Position numbers and translations under genes: made by a program | NCBI RefSeq assembly: GCF_900172315.1 | Contig: NZ_FWFV01000009.1 | Coordinates: forward strand, 106,488 to 170,487 | Direction of reading: 5' to 3' | Source: Palleronia marisminoris | Lineage (GTDB): Bacteria > Pseudomonadota > Alphaproteobacteria > Rhodobacterales > Rhodobacteraceae | Length of the DNA stretch: 64,000 nt | Shown: piece after piece, positions 28,068-36,164 of the stretch | Layout: every line of letters starts with the position of its first letter | Position numbering within the stretch: position 1 is the stretch's first letter | Notes under the pieces: model-generated | Databases searched by the model: none | Seen by the model: the letters and a program-made list of their open reading frames with translations, nothing else | Told to the model about the DNA's origin: nothing

Positions 28068-29660
28068 TCAGCGTGGCAACCGGCCAATCAGCGCCGCCGT
28101 GTCGAGGCCCGTGACCGACCCCGGCAGCAGGCCACGATCCGCACCGAGGCGGCTGGCGGCATACCCCTCGGCCACGGCGGCTGGCGCGGTCTGGAACAGA
28201 GTAGCGGCAGTGAGAAGACCCGCGAGCCGTTCCGCGTAGTAGCGCGCCTCGGCCTCGTCGGGCAGGGCGGGCCAGCGATCCCGGAACGCGGCGAGGGCGG
28301 CGTCGTAGGCGCGATCCCCCGCAGCATCGCGCAGGGTGGCGTCGAGCGCCTCGCGCGCGGCCTCGTCCCGGGCGAGTGTGCGCAGGATGTCGAGGCAGAT
28401 GACGTTCCCCGACCCCTCCCAGATGCCGTTCAGCGGCGCCTCGCGGTAGAGCATGGGCATCGGCGTTTCCTCGACGTAGCCCATGCCGCCCAGCACCTCC
28501 ATCGTCTCGGCGATGACCGTCGGCGCCCGCTTGTTGGCCACGAACTTCGCGAGTGCCACGCCCACGCGGGCCAGCGGGTCGCCCTCGTCGAAGGCGCGCG
28601 CCACGCGCAGGCCGAGGGCCGTCGCCCCCTCCCAATCCAGCGCGAGGTCGGCGAGGACGGCGCGCATCAGGGGCTGGTCGATCAGCCGGCGCTGGAAGGC
28701 CGAGCGTCCCTCGCACCAATGCGCCGCCTCGGCCAGGGCCGCGCCCATCAGGCCCGCCGGCGCCAGGGCCGTGTCGAGACGCGTGTGGTGCACCATGCGG
28801 AGGATCGCCTTCACGCCCCGACCAGGCTCGCCCACCATCTGCGCGAGCGCGCCATGATACTCGATTTCGGCCGAGGCATTGGCGTGGTTGCCCAGCTTGT
28901 CCTTCAGCCGCATCAGGTGCACCCCGTTGCGCGACCCGTCCTCGAGCCAGCGGGGCACGAGGAAGCAGGACAGGCCGTCATCGGTCTGCGCCAGCGTCAG
29001 GAATCCGTCGGACATGGGCGCCGAGCAGAACCACTTGTGCCCGGTCAGCCGCCACATGTCCCCCTCGGGCGCGGCGCGGGTGGAGTTCGCGCGGACGTCC
29101 GAGCCGCCCTGCTTTTCGGTCATCGCCATGCCGAGCGTGGCGGCGCGCTTGGCCGACAGCGGAGCGACCGAAGGGTCGTAGCCGGGGGTGGCGAGCTTCT
29201 CGGCCCAGTCGTCGATCCCGGCTTCGGCGAGGGCAGGGACGCCCGCATGGGTCATGGTCATGGGGCAGCAGACGCCGGGCTCGACCCCGCTCATAAGGTA
29301 GACCATCGCGGCGTGAGTGACGTGCCCGCCTGCCGCGCCCGACCACGGAAGAGAGGCGTAGCCATGGCCGAGGCCCAGGGACATGAGGTCGTGATAGGCG
29401 GGGTGGAAGCGCACTTCGTCCAGCCGGCGACCGTGGCGGTCGAAGATCACGGGTTCGGGCGGGACACGCCGGGCTTCGGCGGCGAGGTTCCAGGCGGCGG
29501 ACAATGCAGTACCGAAGCGCGCAAGATGCGGGCAGTCCGCGCCTTGGGCCGCTGCATGGGCGGCAAGCGTGGGGTCGCTTCCGAACGGGTCGCGGGGTGC
29601 CGCGCGCGCGGGTTGGTTCGTCACCTCGTGCGTGGACAGTCGATCCTCGGGCCTGGTCAT
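28068..29660 (-). CDS. Acyl-CoA dehydrogenase, AidB-like
   Basis: A 530-residue acyl-CoA-dehydrogenase-fold flavoprotein of the large AidB type. Family features are MTEKQGGSDVRANSTRA (flavin contact), LTGHKWFCSAPMSDGFLTLAQ, FLVPRWLEDGSRNGVHLMRLKDKLGNHANASAEIEY, and YVEETPMPMLYREAPLNGIWEGSGNVICLDILR, which is the usual AidB/isovaleryl-type C-terminal signature. E. coli AidB is linked to the alkylation response and binds DNA; the catalytic role of relatives is uncertain. It is transcribed in the same direction as the DUF533/PhzF pair but separated from it by about 60 bases. Confidence 0.9.
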   Translation of the reverse strand: MTRPEDRLSTHEVTNQPARAAPRDPFGSDPTLAAHAAAQGADCPHLARFGTALSAAWNLAAEARRVPPEPVIFDRHGRRLDEVRFHPAYHDLMSLGLGHGYASLPWSGAAGGHVTHAAMVYLMSGVEPGVCCPMTMTHAGVPALAEAGIDDWAEKLATPGYDPSVAPLSAKRAATLGMAMTEKQGGSDVRANSTRAAPEGDMWRLTGHKWFCSAPMSDGFLTLAQTDDGLSCFLVPRWLEDGSRNGVHLMRLKDKLGNHANASAEIEYHGALAQMVGEPGRGVKAILRMVHHTRLDTALAPAGLMGAALAEAAHWCEGRSAFQRRLIDQPLMRAVLADLALDWEGATALGLRVARAFDEGDPLARVGVALAKFVANKRAPTVIAETMEVLGGMGYVEETPMPMLYREAPLNGIWEGSGNVICLDILRTLARDEAAREALDATLRDAAGDRAYDAALAAFRDRWPALPDEAEARYYAERLAGLLTAATLFQTAPAAVAEGYAASRLGADRGLLPGSVTGLDTAALIGRLPR

Positions 29661-29741
29661 GGTGCACCTCCGGTTTGGAGACTAGGCGGGTCCGGGCAGC
29701 GCGGGAACCCGCGGCATCGCATCTGCCGTGCGGGAAAGGGG

Positions 29742-30902
29742 TCAGCTGGCGGGCGTGCGAAGCAGCTCGAGAAGGCGCGCCTGTTGGCGGGTGGCGACCC
29801 AGCTCCCCCGGTATGCGAGGCCGATGGGGCGGTTCGGCCAAGTGGCATCCACATCGATTTCGGACACCAGCCCCTTCGCGATCTCGGCCTGGGCCTGCAG
29901 CGCGGAGATGCAGCCCAGGTGGCGACCATGCGCCAGGATCTCGCGCATGAGAAGGATGGAACCGGCCTCGATCACGTTTTGCGGGGCGTTCTCGCCGAAC
30001 CACGCATCGAAATGGACGCGGGACGGGGTGCCGCTGCGGGGAACGACCCACGGCACGCCGTGAAGGTCGGCGCGACCCAAGCGAATCGCGTCGACGAGGG
30101 GGTGGGTCGGACCGGCGATCACGGCGAGGCGGTCGTCGAAGAGACGCTCCTGCACCACGTCGCCGATGGGTGCGGGGTCCCGCAGGGCGCCGACGATCAC
30201 GTCGAGATCGCCGCGCCGCAGTTCGGTCAGCAGCTCGTCGTAGAGGCCGTCCACCACCCGGATGCGCTGCTGCGGGCGCTCGGCATGGAGGATCGCCAGC
30301 GCGCGGGGCAGAAGGACCGAGCGCGCCATGGGCAGCGCTCCGATCACGATGCGCCCGGCGACCCCGCCGTCGAGCTCGGCCAGGTCCGCCTCGGCCAGCT
30401 CGAACTCGCGGAAGGCCAGCAGGGCGGCGCGGGCCACGGTCGCCGCTAGCCGCGACGACGTCATCCCGAAGCTCGTCCGTTCGAAGAGACGGCGACCGGC
30501 CTCGCGCTCGATCTGGGCGACGGCGCGGTGGACGGTCGGCTGCGCATGCCCGAGGCGGCGGGCGGCGAGGGTGTAGTTCTCGGTCTCGTGGAGGGCGATC
30601 AGCGCTTGCAGCTGCGCCCGCGTGGCCGTGAGCTTCAGGCGGGGCGAAACGTCGGCGAGCACGGGGTCGAGGATCGCGAAGGCGCGGGACAGGCGCGCGG
30701 CCAGCGCCTCGCCGCGGGGAGTGACGAAGAAGCCGGCGCCCGTGCGCTCGAACAGCATCCCGCCGCTGACGCGTTCGAGCTTGCGGATCGCCTGCGTGAC
30801 GGCAGGCTGCGAGACGTGGAGCCGCGCGCTGGCCCGGGTCAGCGACCGCGTCTCGGCCACGGCGAGGAACAGCCGCAGATGGCGCAGGTTCGTCGCGATC
30901 AT
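29742..30902 (-). CDS. LysR-type regulator with two HTH domains, probable regulator of the gal cluster
   Basis: A 386-residue LysR-family protein, about 80 residues longer than usual. Residues about 6-66 form a standard LysR HTH (LRHLRLFLAVAETRSLTRAS, SQPAVTQAIRKLER). Residues about 86-145 look like a second winged HTH of the same type (LQALIALHETENYTLAARRL, AQPTVHRAVAQIEREAGRRL). A periplasmic-binding-protein-like effector domain follows from about residue 170. It is divergent from galB with a 220-base shared promoter region and is the natural candidate to respond to an aromatic acid or pathway intermediate. The duplicated DNA-binding part is clearly visible, but its biochemical meaning is unknown. 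Confidence 0.88.
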   Translation of the reverse strand: MIATNLRHLRLFLAVAETRSLTRASARLHVSQPAVTQAIRKLERVSGGMLFERTGAGFFVTPRGEALAARLSRAFAILDPVLADVSPRLKLTATRAQLQALIALHETENYTLAARRLGHAQPTVHRAVAQIEREAGRRLFERTSFGMTSSRLAATVARAALLAFREFELAEADLAELDGGVAGRIVIGALPMARSVLLPRALAILHAERPQQRIRVVDGLYDELLTELRRGDLDVIVGALRDPAPIGDVVQERLFDDRLAVIAGPTHPLVDAIRLGRADLHGVPWVVPRSGTPSRVHFDAWFGENAPQNVIEAGSILLMREILAHGRHLGCISALQAQAEIAKGLVSEIDVDATWPNRPIGLAYRGSWVATRQQARLLELLRTPAS

Positions 30903-31122
30903 CGGCCTTTAAGCGCGTTTCGGCGCGGATCGGCATGGCCAGGGCGCCTCGCGGCCGCTGCGGGAATGTCTGTCACGTTACCTCCATCAACCGGAACAGT
31001 GCCACGGGGGTTGTGGCGCCAGCCCCTATAGCTTCATCTTATACCTGTGCACGGGCTTCGGAATGGACCTCTGCCCGGGTCGCATGGGATGAACGGTCCC
31101 ACGCCGTCGAGAGGAGAACAGC

Positions 31123-31854
31123 ATGACCGCCCCGAAAACTGCCCTAGTCATATCGGCCCATGCCGCCGATTTCGTCTGGCGATGTGGTGGCGCAATCGCG
31201 CTGCACGCGCAGATGGGCTACGAGGTCACCGTCCTGTGCCTGACCTTCGGCGAGCGCGGCGAAAGCGCCAAGCTGTGGAAGCAGGAGGGGATGGACCTTC
31301 AGACCGTGAAGGACGTGCGCCGGAAGGAGGCCGAGAACGCCGCAAAGGCGCTCGGGGCCGAGATCGTCTGCCTCGACAAGGGCGACTATCCGCTGGAGCT
31401 GGACCGACAGGACAAGGACCAGATCGTCGACGTCATCCGGCGCGTACAGCCGTCCTTCATGATGAGCCACAGCCAGTACGACCCCTACAACACCGACCAT
31501 TCCTACACGACGCAGATCGCGCTGGAGTGCCGGATGATCGCGCAGGCCTGGGGCCACAAGCCGGGCGAGAAGGTGCTGGGCGCGCCGCAGCTTTACCTGT
31601 TCGAGCCGCACCAGACCGAGCAGATGGGCTGGAAGCCGGATACGTTCCTCGACATCACGCCGGTCTGGGACAGGAAGCGCGCCGCGATCGAGTCCATGGA
31701 GGGGCAACACCACCTCTGGGACTACTACACCCGAGTCGCCGAAAACCGCGCCAATCACTTCCGCCGCAACTCGGGCGGTCAGGCCGGCGGGCGTGAATGC
31801 AAGTATGCCGAGGGCTTCCAGTCGATCTTCCCGCGCACGGTGGACGAGCTATGA
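31123..31854 (+). CDS. galB: 4-oxalomesaconate hydratase (GalB, PIG-L fold)
   Basis: A 243-residue PIG-L/LmbE-fold protein that by context is the zinc-dependent 4-oxalomesaconate hydratase of gallate/protocatechuate meta-cleavage. The PIG-L N-terminus ALVISAHAADFVWRCGGAIALH carries the usual metal ligand block in altered form (SAHAADF rather than PHPDD), as in GalB proteins; HSQYDPYNTDHSYTTQIALE contributes the later histidines. It converts oxalomesaconate to 4-carboxy-4-hydroxy-2-oxoadipate, the substrate of GalC. Its TGA overlaps the next gene in an ATGA. The PIG-L deacetylase annotation is the main [11 protein letters not shown], but the cluster argues for hydratase. Confidence 0.86.
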   Translation: MTAPKTALVISAHAADFVWRCGGAIALHAQMGYEVTVLCLTFGERGESAKLWKQEGMDLQTVKDVRRKEAENAAKALGAEIVCLDKGDYPLELDRQDKDQIVDVIRRVQPSFMMSHSQYDPYNTDHSYTTQIALECRMIAQAWGHKPGEKVLGAPQLYLFEPHQTEQMGWKPDTFLDITPVWDRKRAAIESMEGQHHLWDYYTRVAENRANHFRRNSGGQAGGRECKYAEGFQSIFPRTVDEL

Positions 31855-32801
31855 ACCTGATCCATGACATCGCGCATCTCGGCCACATCGAGATGCTGAC
31901 CGACAAGTTCGAGGAAAGCCTCGACTTCTTCACCCGCGTCTACGGGCTGAAGCTGTCGAGGCGGGATGGCGACAGCGCCTACCTGCGGGCCTGGGACGAC
32001 TACGAGTACCACACGCTCAAGCTGACCCGCGCCGACCGCACCGGCGTCGCCCATATCGGCTACCGCGCCGCCAGCCCCGAGGCGCTGGAGCGTCGGGTCG
32101 CGGCGATCGAGGCTTCGGGCTACACGACCCACGGCTGGAACGAGGGCGACGAGGGCCACGGGCGGGCCTTCCGGTTCGAGGACCCGTTCGGCCACGTGTT
32201 CGAGATCTACTACGACACTCGCTGGTACACGGCAGAGGGTGACGACGCGCCCGCGCTGAAGAACACTGCCTCGGCCTTCACCGGGGCGGCGCCGCGCCGG
32301 CTCGACCACCTGAACCTCCTGGCCGCGGACGTGACAGAGTTCCGGCGCTTCATGGAGACCTGCCTGGGCAGCCGCGTGACCGAGATGATCCAGCTCGATA
32401 ACGGCCGGATCGGCGGCTGCTGGTTCACCGTGAACAACAAGACCTACGACCTCGCCTGTGCCGAAGAGCACGGCAAGGGCAACGGCCGCCTGCACCACGT
32501 CACCTACGCCACCGATCAGCGCGAGGACATCCTGCGCGCTGCCGACATCTTCCTGCAGAACGGGGTCCACATCGAAACGGGCCCTCACAAGCATGCCATC
32601 CAGGGGACGTTCTTCCTCTATGTCTGGGAGCCCGCGGGCAATCGCGTGGAGCTGGCCAATTCCGGCGCGCGGCTGATCCTCGCCCCCGATTGGGAGCCTG
32701 TCATCTGGACCGAGGCCGACCGCAAGAAGGGCCAGGCCTGGGGTCTGAAGACGATCGAGACGTTCCACACCCACGGCACTCCGCCGGTCGAGGAGGACTG
32801 A
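31851..32801 (+). CDS. Type I extradiol (VOC) dioxygenase, homoprotocatechuate 2,3-dioxygenase-like
   Basis: A 316-residue two-domain vicinal-oxygen-chelate dioxygenase that should cleave a catechol-type ring. By eye, residues match homoprotocatechuate 2,3-dioxygenase: metal ligands H153 (LDHLNLL), H216 (RLHHVTYA) and E267 (NRVELAN), with N155, H248 and Y257 also kept. The residue aligned with the catalytic H200 appears to be Y199 (KTYDLA), and R243, a substrate-carboxylate contact, appears to be T243. The substrate is therefore probably not homoprotocatechuate. It sits between galB and galC, overlapping galB by 4 bases, where a gallate dioxygenase would be expected. Dioxygenase fold is secure, substrate is inference. 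Confidence 0.85.
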   Translation: MNLIHDIAHLGHIEMLTDKFEESLDFFTRVYGLKLSRRDGDSAYLRAWDDYEYHTLKLTRADRTGVAHIGYRAASPEALERRVAAIEASGYTTHGWNEGDEGHGRAFRFEDPFGHVFEIYYDTRWYTAEGDDAPALKNTASAFTGAAPRRLDHLNLLAADVTEFRRFMETCLGSRVTEMIQLDNGRIGGCWFTVNNKTYDLACAEEHGKGNGRLHHVTYATDQREDILRAADIFLQNGVHIETGPHKHAIQGTFFLYVWEPAGNRVELANSGARLILAPDWEPVIWTEADRKKGQAWGLKTIETFHTHGTPPVEED

Positions 32802-32802
32802 C

Positions 32803-33474
32803 ATGGCAAAGGTCGTGCAGAACGTCGAGCGGGCGGACGGCGCCGTTGTCGACAAGCTGGGGCAGGCCGGTGTCGCCACGGTCCACGAGGCCCAGGGGCG
32901 GATCGGCTGCCTGCAGTCGTACATGCGCCCGATCTACGCGGGCGCGCAGATTGCGGGCAGCGCGGTGACGATCAGCGCGCCTCCGGGCGACAACTGGATG
33001 CTGCATGTCGCCATCGAACAGTTGCAGGAGGGCGACGTCCTGGTGCTGGCGCCGACCTCGCCCTGCGACAACGGGTATTTTGGCGACCTGCTGGCGACCT
33101 CGGCCATGGTGCGGGGGTGCCGGGGGCTGATCATCGACGCCGGCGTGCGCGATGTGCGGGACCTGACGCAGATGGGCTTCCCCGTCTGGTCCAGGGCGAT
33201 CAGCGCGCAGGGCACGGTGAAGGAGACGCCGGGCTCGGTGAACGTCCCCATCGTCTGCGCGGGCCAGATCATCGAGGCGGGCGATGTGGTGGTGGCCGAC
33301 GATGACGGGGTGTGCGTCGTCCGCCGTGCCGATGCCGCCGCTGTGCTGGAGAAGGCGGAACAGCGGCTCGCGAAGGAGGACGAGAAGCGCCAGCGCCTCG
33401 CCTCGGGCGAGCTCGGCCTCGACATCTACGACATGCGCGGGACGCTGGCCGAGAAGGGCCTGAAATACGTCTGA
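32803..33474 (+). CDS. galC: 4-carboxy-4-hydroxy-2-oxoadipate aldolase
   Basis: A 223-residue class II aldolase of the RraA-like fold (LigK/ProA/GalC type) that splits 4-carboxy-4-hydroxy-2-oxoadipate into pyruvate and oxaloacetate. Typical parts are [69 protein letters not shown] and [27 protein letters not shown]. The D in GVRDV and the R before it correspond to the metal/phosphate region. It begins one base after the dioxygenase stop. It is the final step of the pathway, feeding central metabolism. Confidence 0.92.
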   Translation: MAKVVQNVERADGAVVDKLGQAGVATVHEAQGRIGCLQSYMRPIYAGAQIAGSAVTISAPPGDNWMLHVAIEQLQEGDVLVLAPTSPCDNGYFGDLLATSAMVRGCRGLIIDAGVRDVRDLTQMGFPVWSRAISAQGTVKETPGSVNVPIVCAGQIIEAGDVVVADDDGVCVVRRADAAAVLEKAEQRLAKEDEKRQRLASGELGLDIYDMRGTLAEKGLKYV

Positions 33475-33493
33475 ACCGGAAAGGACCGACGGG

Positions 33494-34543
33494 ATGGATG
33501 GACTTCCCTGCCTGTGGATGCGCGGCGGCACGTCGAAGGGGGCGTATTTCCTGGCCTCGGACTTGCCCACAGACCGCGCGGCACTCGATGATCTGCTGCT
33601 GCGCGTGATGGGCTCGCCCGATGCCAACCAGATCGACGGGATCGGCGGGGCCGACCCGCTGACCTCGAAGGTGGCGATCCTGTCACCCTCGACCCGGGAC
33701 GATGCGGATGTGGACTACTGGTTCCTCCAAGTGTTCCCCGACCGCCCTCTCGTCAGCGACGCGCAGGGCTGCGGCAATATCCTGGCGGGCGTCGGCCCCG
33801 CCGCGATCGAGCGCGGACTGGTCGGGGCTACCGGCGACGAGACGAACATCCGCATCCACATGGTCAATACCGGCGAGGTTGCCACGGCCACGATCCAGAC
33901 CCCGGGCGGGCGGGTCCGCTATGGTGGCGATGCCTCGATCGACGGGGTGCCGGGCCGCCACGCGCCGATCCCGCTGATGTTCGACGACGTCGCGGGGTCG
34001 ATGTGCGGGACGCTTCTGCCCACGGGCCACGAGGCGGACGAGATCGAGGGCGTCTCCTGCACCCTCATCGACAACGGGATGCCCTGCGTCGTGATGCGCG
34101 CGGACGCGTTGGGGATCACCGGGCGGGAAGGGCGAGAGGAGCTCGAGGCCAATGCCGACCTCAAGGATCGGGTCGAGGCCATTCGCCTGAAAGCCGGCCA
34201 CCTGATGGCCCTAGGCGATGTGTCGGACAAGTCGGTGCCCAAGATGTTCCTCGTCAGCCGCGACCCGGGCGGCGCGGCGCTGATGACCCGCAGCTTCATC
34301 CCCCACCGCGTCCACGCCACCATCGGCGTCTTCGCCGCGATCACCGCCGCCACCGCCGCGACTCTGCCGGGCAGCCCCGCCCACGAGGTCGCGCAACTGC
34401 CCGAGGGAACGACGTTCCGCATCGCTCATCCCGGTGGCGCCGCGGATGTGCTGATCGAGCGCGACGAAGCGGGTCGGGTCATCCGTACGGGCACGCTGCG
34501 GACGGCGCGCAAGCTCTTCGATGGACGCGTTTTCCCAAGATGA
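33494..34543 (+). CDS. galD: 4-oxalomesaconate tautomerase
   Basis: A 349-residue PrpF-family isomerase that by context interconverts the keto and enol forms of 4-oxalomesaconate. The N-terminus CLWMRGGTSKGAYF and DGIGGADPLTSKVAI, the central AQGCGNILAGVGPAAIERGLV and the DNGMPCVVMRADALGI block are characteristic of GalD and PrpF proteins; the two active-site-like cysteines and lysines of the fold appear to be in place. It follows galC by 19 bases with an AAGGA ribosome-binding sequence. PrpF of the methylcitrate pathway is the [11 protein letters not shown], disfavoured by the neighbours. Confidence 0.9.
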   Translation: MDGLPCLWMRGGTSKGAYFLASDLPTDRAALDDLLLRVMGSPDANQIDGIGGADPLTSKVAILSPSTRDDADVDYWFLQVFPDRPLVSDAQGCGNILAGVGPAAIERGLVGATGDETNIRIHMVNTGEVATATIQTPGGRVRYGGDASIDGVPGRHAPIPLMFDDVAGSMCGTLLPTGHEADEIEGVSCTLIDNGMPCVVMRADALGITGREGREELEANADLKDRVEAIRLKAGHLMALGDVSDKSVPKMFLVSRDPGGAALMTRSFIPHRVHATIGVFAAITAATAATLPGSPAHEVAQLPEGTTFRIAHPGGAADVLIERDEAGRVIRTGTLRTARKLFDGRVFPR

Positions 34544-34730
34544 CGGCAGAACCCCCTGATCCCGGGCTGACGTCACCCCCTTGGCACGTCAATTGCTGAA
34601 CGCGACGGTGCGGGGGATCATCTGCACGCTGTAGCCCTGGTCGCTGTGGACCCGCCTGCCGGCGACCAACAAGATTGAAACCCCGTCCTCGTCGTGCTCT
34701 GTGCGGAGAACCATTCAGGAGGGGACCACC

Positions 34731-35711
34731 ATGACGATCATTCTGACCCGCCGCGCCGCACTGTCCTGCGCCGTTGCACTTGCCGCCTTCCCGGCCCTCG
34801 CGCAGGATGCATGGCCGACCGAGCCGGTGCACGTTTTCGTCGGCTTCCCGGCCGGCTCTTCGCCCGACACGCTTGCGCGCATCATCACCGAGCCGCTTGC
34901 GCAGCGCCTGGGTCAGCCGGTCGTCGTCGAGAACAAGCCGGGCGCGGGTGGGGTGATCGGGGTCCAGCAGATGCTCGCCTCCGCCGGAAACGGGCATACC
35001 TTCGGCACCACGATCAACGGCCCGCTGACCACAGCGCAGCGGCTGATGGACGACACCGGCTACGACGTCGGGGCGGACATCGCGCCTGTGACGCTGATCG
35101 CAACGTCGCCGCTGGTACTGGCGGTTTCGGCCGATTCGGACATTGGCGACCTCCAGGGCTTCGTCGATGCGGCGGGGGCAGAGCCCGAAGCGCTGACCTA
35201 TGGCTCGGTCGGGCAGGGGTCCGGTGCGCACCTGACGGCGGAGCTCTTCGCCGATGAAGCCGGCGTGAGCATGCTGCACATCCCCTTCACCAGCTACGCC
35301 GAAGTCACGACCTCGATCATGGGCGGCGAGATCGACGCGGGCTTCATGGCGCCGTCGGCCGCCATGCCCCATGTCGAGGCTGGCAACATGCAGATGCTCG
35401 GCATCACCTCGGCCGAGCCCTTCCCGCAGGCGCCCGACGTGCCGGTGATGGCCGGGCAGGCGGGCCTTCCGGACGATTTCCGGGCCGAACTCTGGAACGC
35501 GTTCATCGCGCCGGCGGACACCGACCCGGCGGTAATCGAGCGCCTGAACACCGAGTTGAACGAGATCCTCGCCGATCCCGAGGTTCAGGAGAAGCTGCTG
35601 GCGATCGGCTGGAAGGCGGCGCCCGGGACGCCGGCCGACCTTGAAGAGCGCATCGCCACGGATACCGAAATGTGGGGCGCGGTGATCGACCGGGTTCAGG
35701 ACAGCCAGTAA
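34731..35711 (+). CDS. tctC: Tripartite tricarboxylate transporter substrate-binding protein
   Basis: A 326-residue periplasmic solute receptor of the Bug/TctC family. A signal peptide with a twin-arginine-like TRRAALSCAVALAAFPALA precedes the mature start AQDAWPTEPVHVFVGFPAGSSPDTLARII, the family hallmark. The central LTYGSVGQGSGAHLTAELF and HIPFTSYAEVTTSIMGGEIDAGF are typical. ATG 34731 has an AGGAGGG ribosome-binding site just before it. It starts about 190 bases after galD and heads a tctC-tctB-tctA unit, so it probably captures the substrate of the gal pathway, perhaps an aromatic acid. Ligand is not predictable from sequence. Confidence 0.92.
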   Translation: MTIILTRRAALSCAVALAAFPALAQDAWPTEPVHVFVGFPAGSSPDTLARIITEPLAQRLGQPVVVENKPGAGGVIGVQQMLASAGNGHTFGTTINGPLTTAQRLMDDTGYDVGADIAPVTLIATSPLVLAVSADSDIGDLQGFVDAAGAEPEALTYGSVGQGSGAHLTAELFADEAGVSMLHIPFTSYAEVTTSIMGGEIDAGFMAPSAAMPHVEAGNMQMLGITSAEPFPQAPDVPVMAGQAGLPDDFRAELWNAFIAPADTDPAVIERLNTELNEILADPEVQEKLLAIGWKAAPGTPADLEERIATDTEMWGAVIDRVQDSQ

Positions 35712-35717
35712 GCCGGA

Positions 35718-36164
35718 ATGCGGCGCGATTGGCCCGATATCTGGGGTGGGCTTGCGCTGGCGGCCGTGGGACTCTCTGCCTGCGGCTGGGCGCTGGCCTA
35801 CTATGACCTCGGCACCCTCCGTCGGATGGGGCCGGGGTTCTTTCCCACCGTTCTGGGAGCGATGCTGGCGGCACTCGGGCTGATCGTGGCGCTTCCCGCG
35901 TTGCGCCGGACCGGCGTGCCGTCGCGCGTTCAGCCTTGGGCCGCGGCGGCGGTGCTGGCGTCGATCGTGATCTTCGGCCTCGGGTTGTCGCGCCTGGGGC
36001 TCGTTGGTGCGACCGCAGCCTCGGTGCTGGTCGCCAGCCTTCCGGCGCCGCAGCCGGGCTGGACGTGGCGTATGGTGCTGACATTGGCCGTCACCCTGCT
36101 GACGGTCCTGGTCTTCAGCTTCGGGCTGCGGATGACCCTGCCGCTCTGGCCGCGCCTGCCATGA
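35718..36164 (+). CDS. tctB: Tripartite tricarboxylate transporter small membrane subunit
   Basis: A 148-residue TctB-type subunit with four hydrophobic segments (DIWGGLALAAVGLSACGWALAYY, FPTVLGAMLAALGLIVALP, ASIVIFGLGLSRLGLVGATAAS, LALTVLLTVLVFSFGL by approximate region). The segment LRRMGPGFFPTVLG is the family signature. It starts 6 bases after tctC and ends in an ATGA overlap with tctA. It forms the membrane part together with TctA. Confidence 0.9.
   Translation: MRRDWPDIWGGLALAAVGLSACGWALAYYDLGTLRRMGPGFFPTVLGAMLAALGLIVALPALRRTGVPSRVQPWAAAAVLASIVIFGLGLSRLGLVGATAASVLVASLPAPQPGWTWRMVLTLAVTLLTVLVFSFGLRMTLPLWPRLP

Noticed and set aside
27507..30449. 980-codon plus-strand frame
   Set aside because: Spans the DUF533, acyl-CoA dehydrogenase and LysR genes in antisense and shows no domain.
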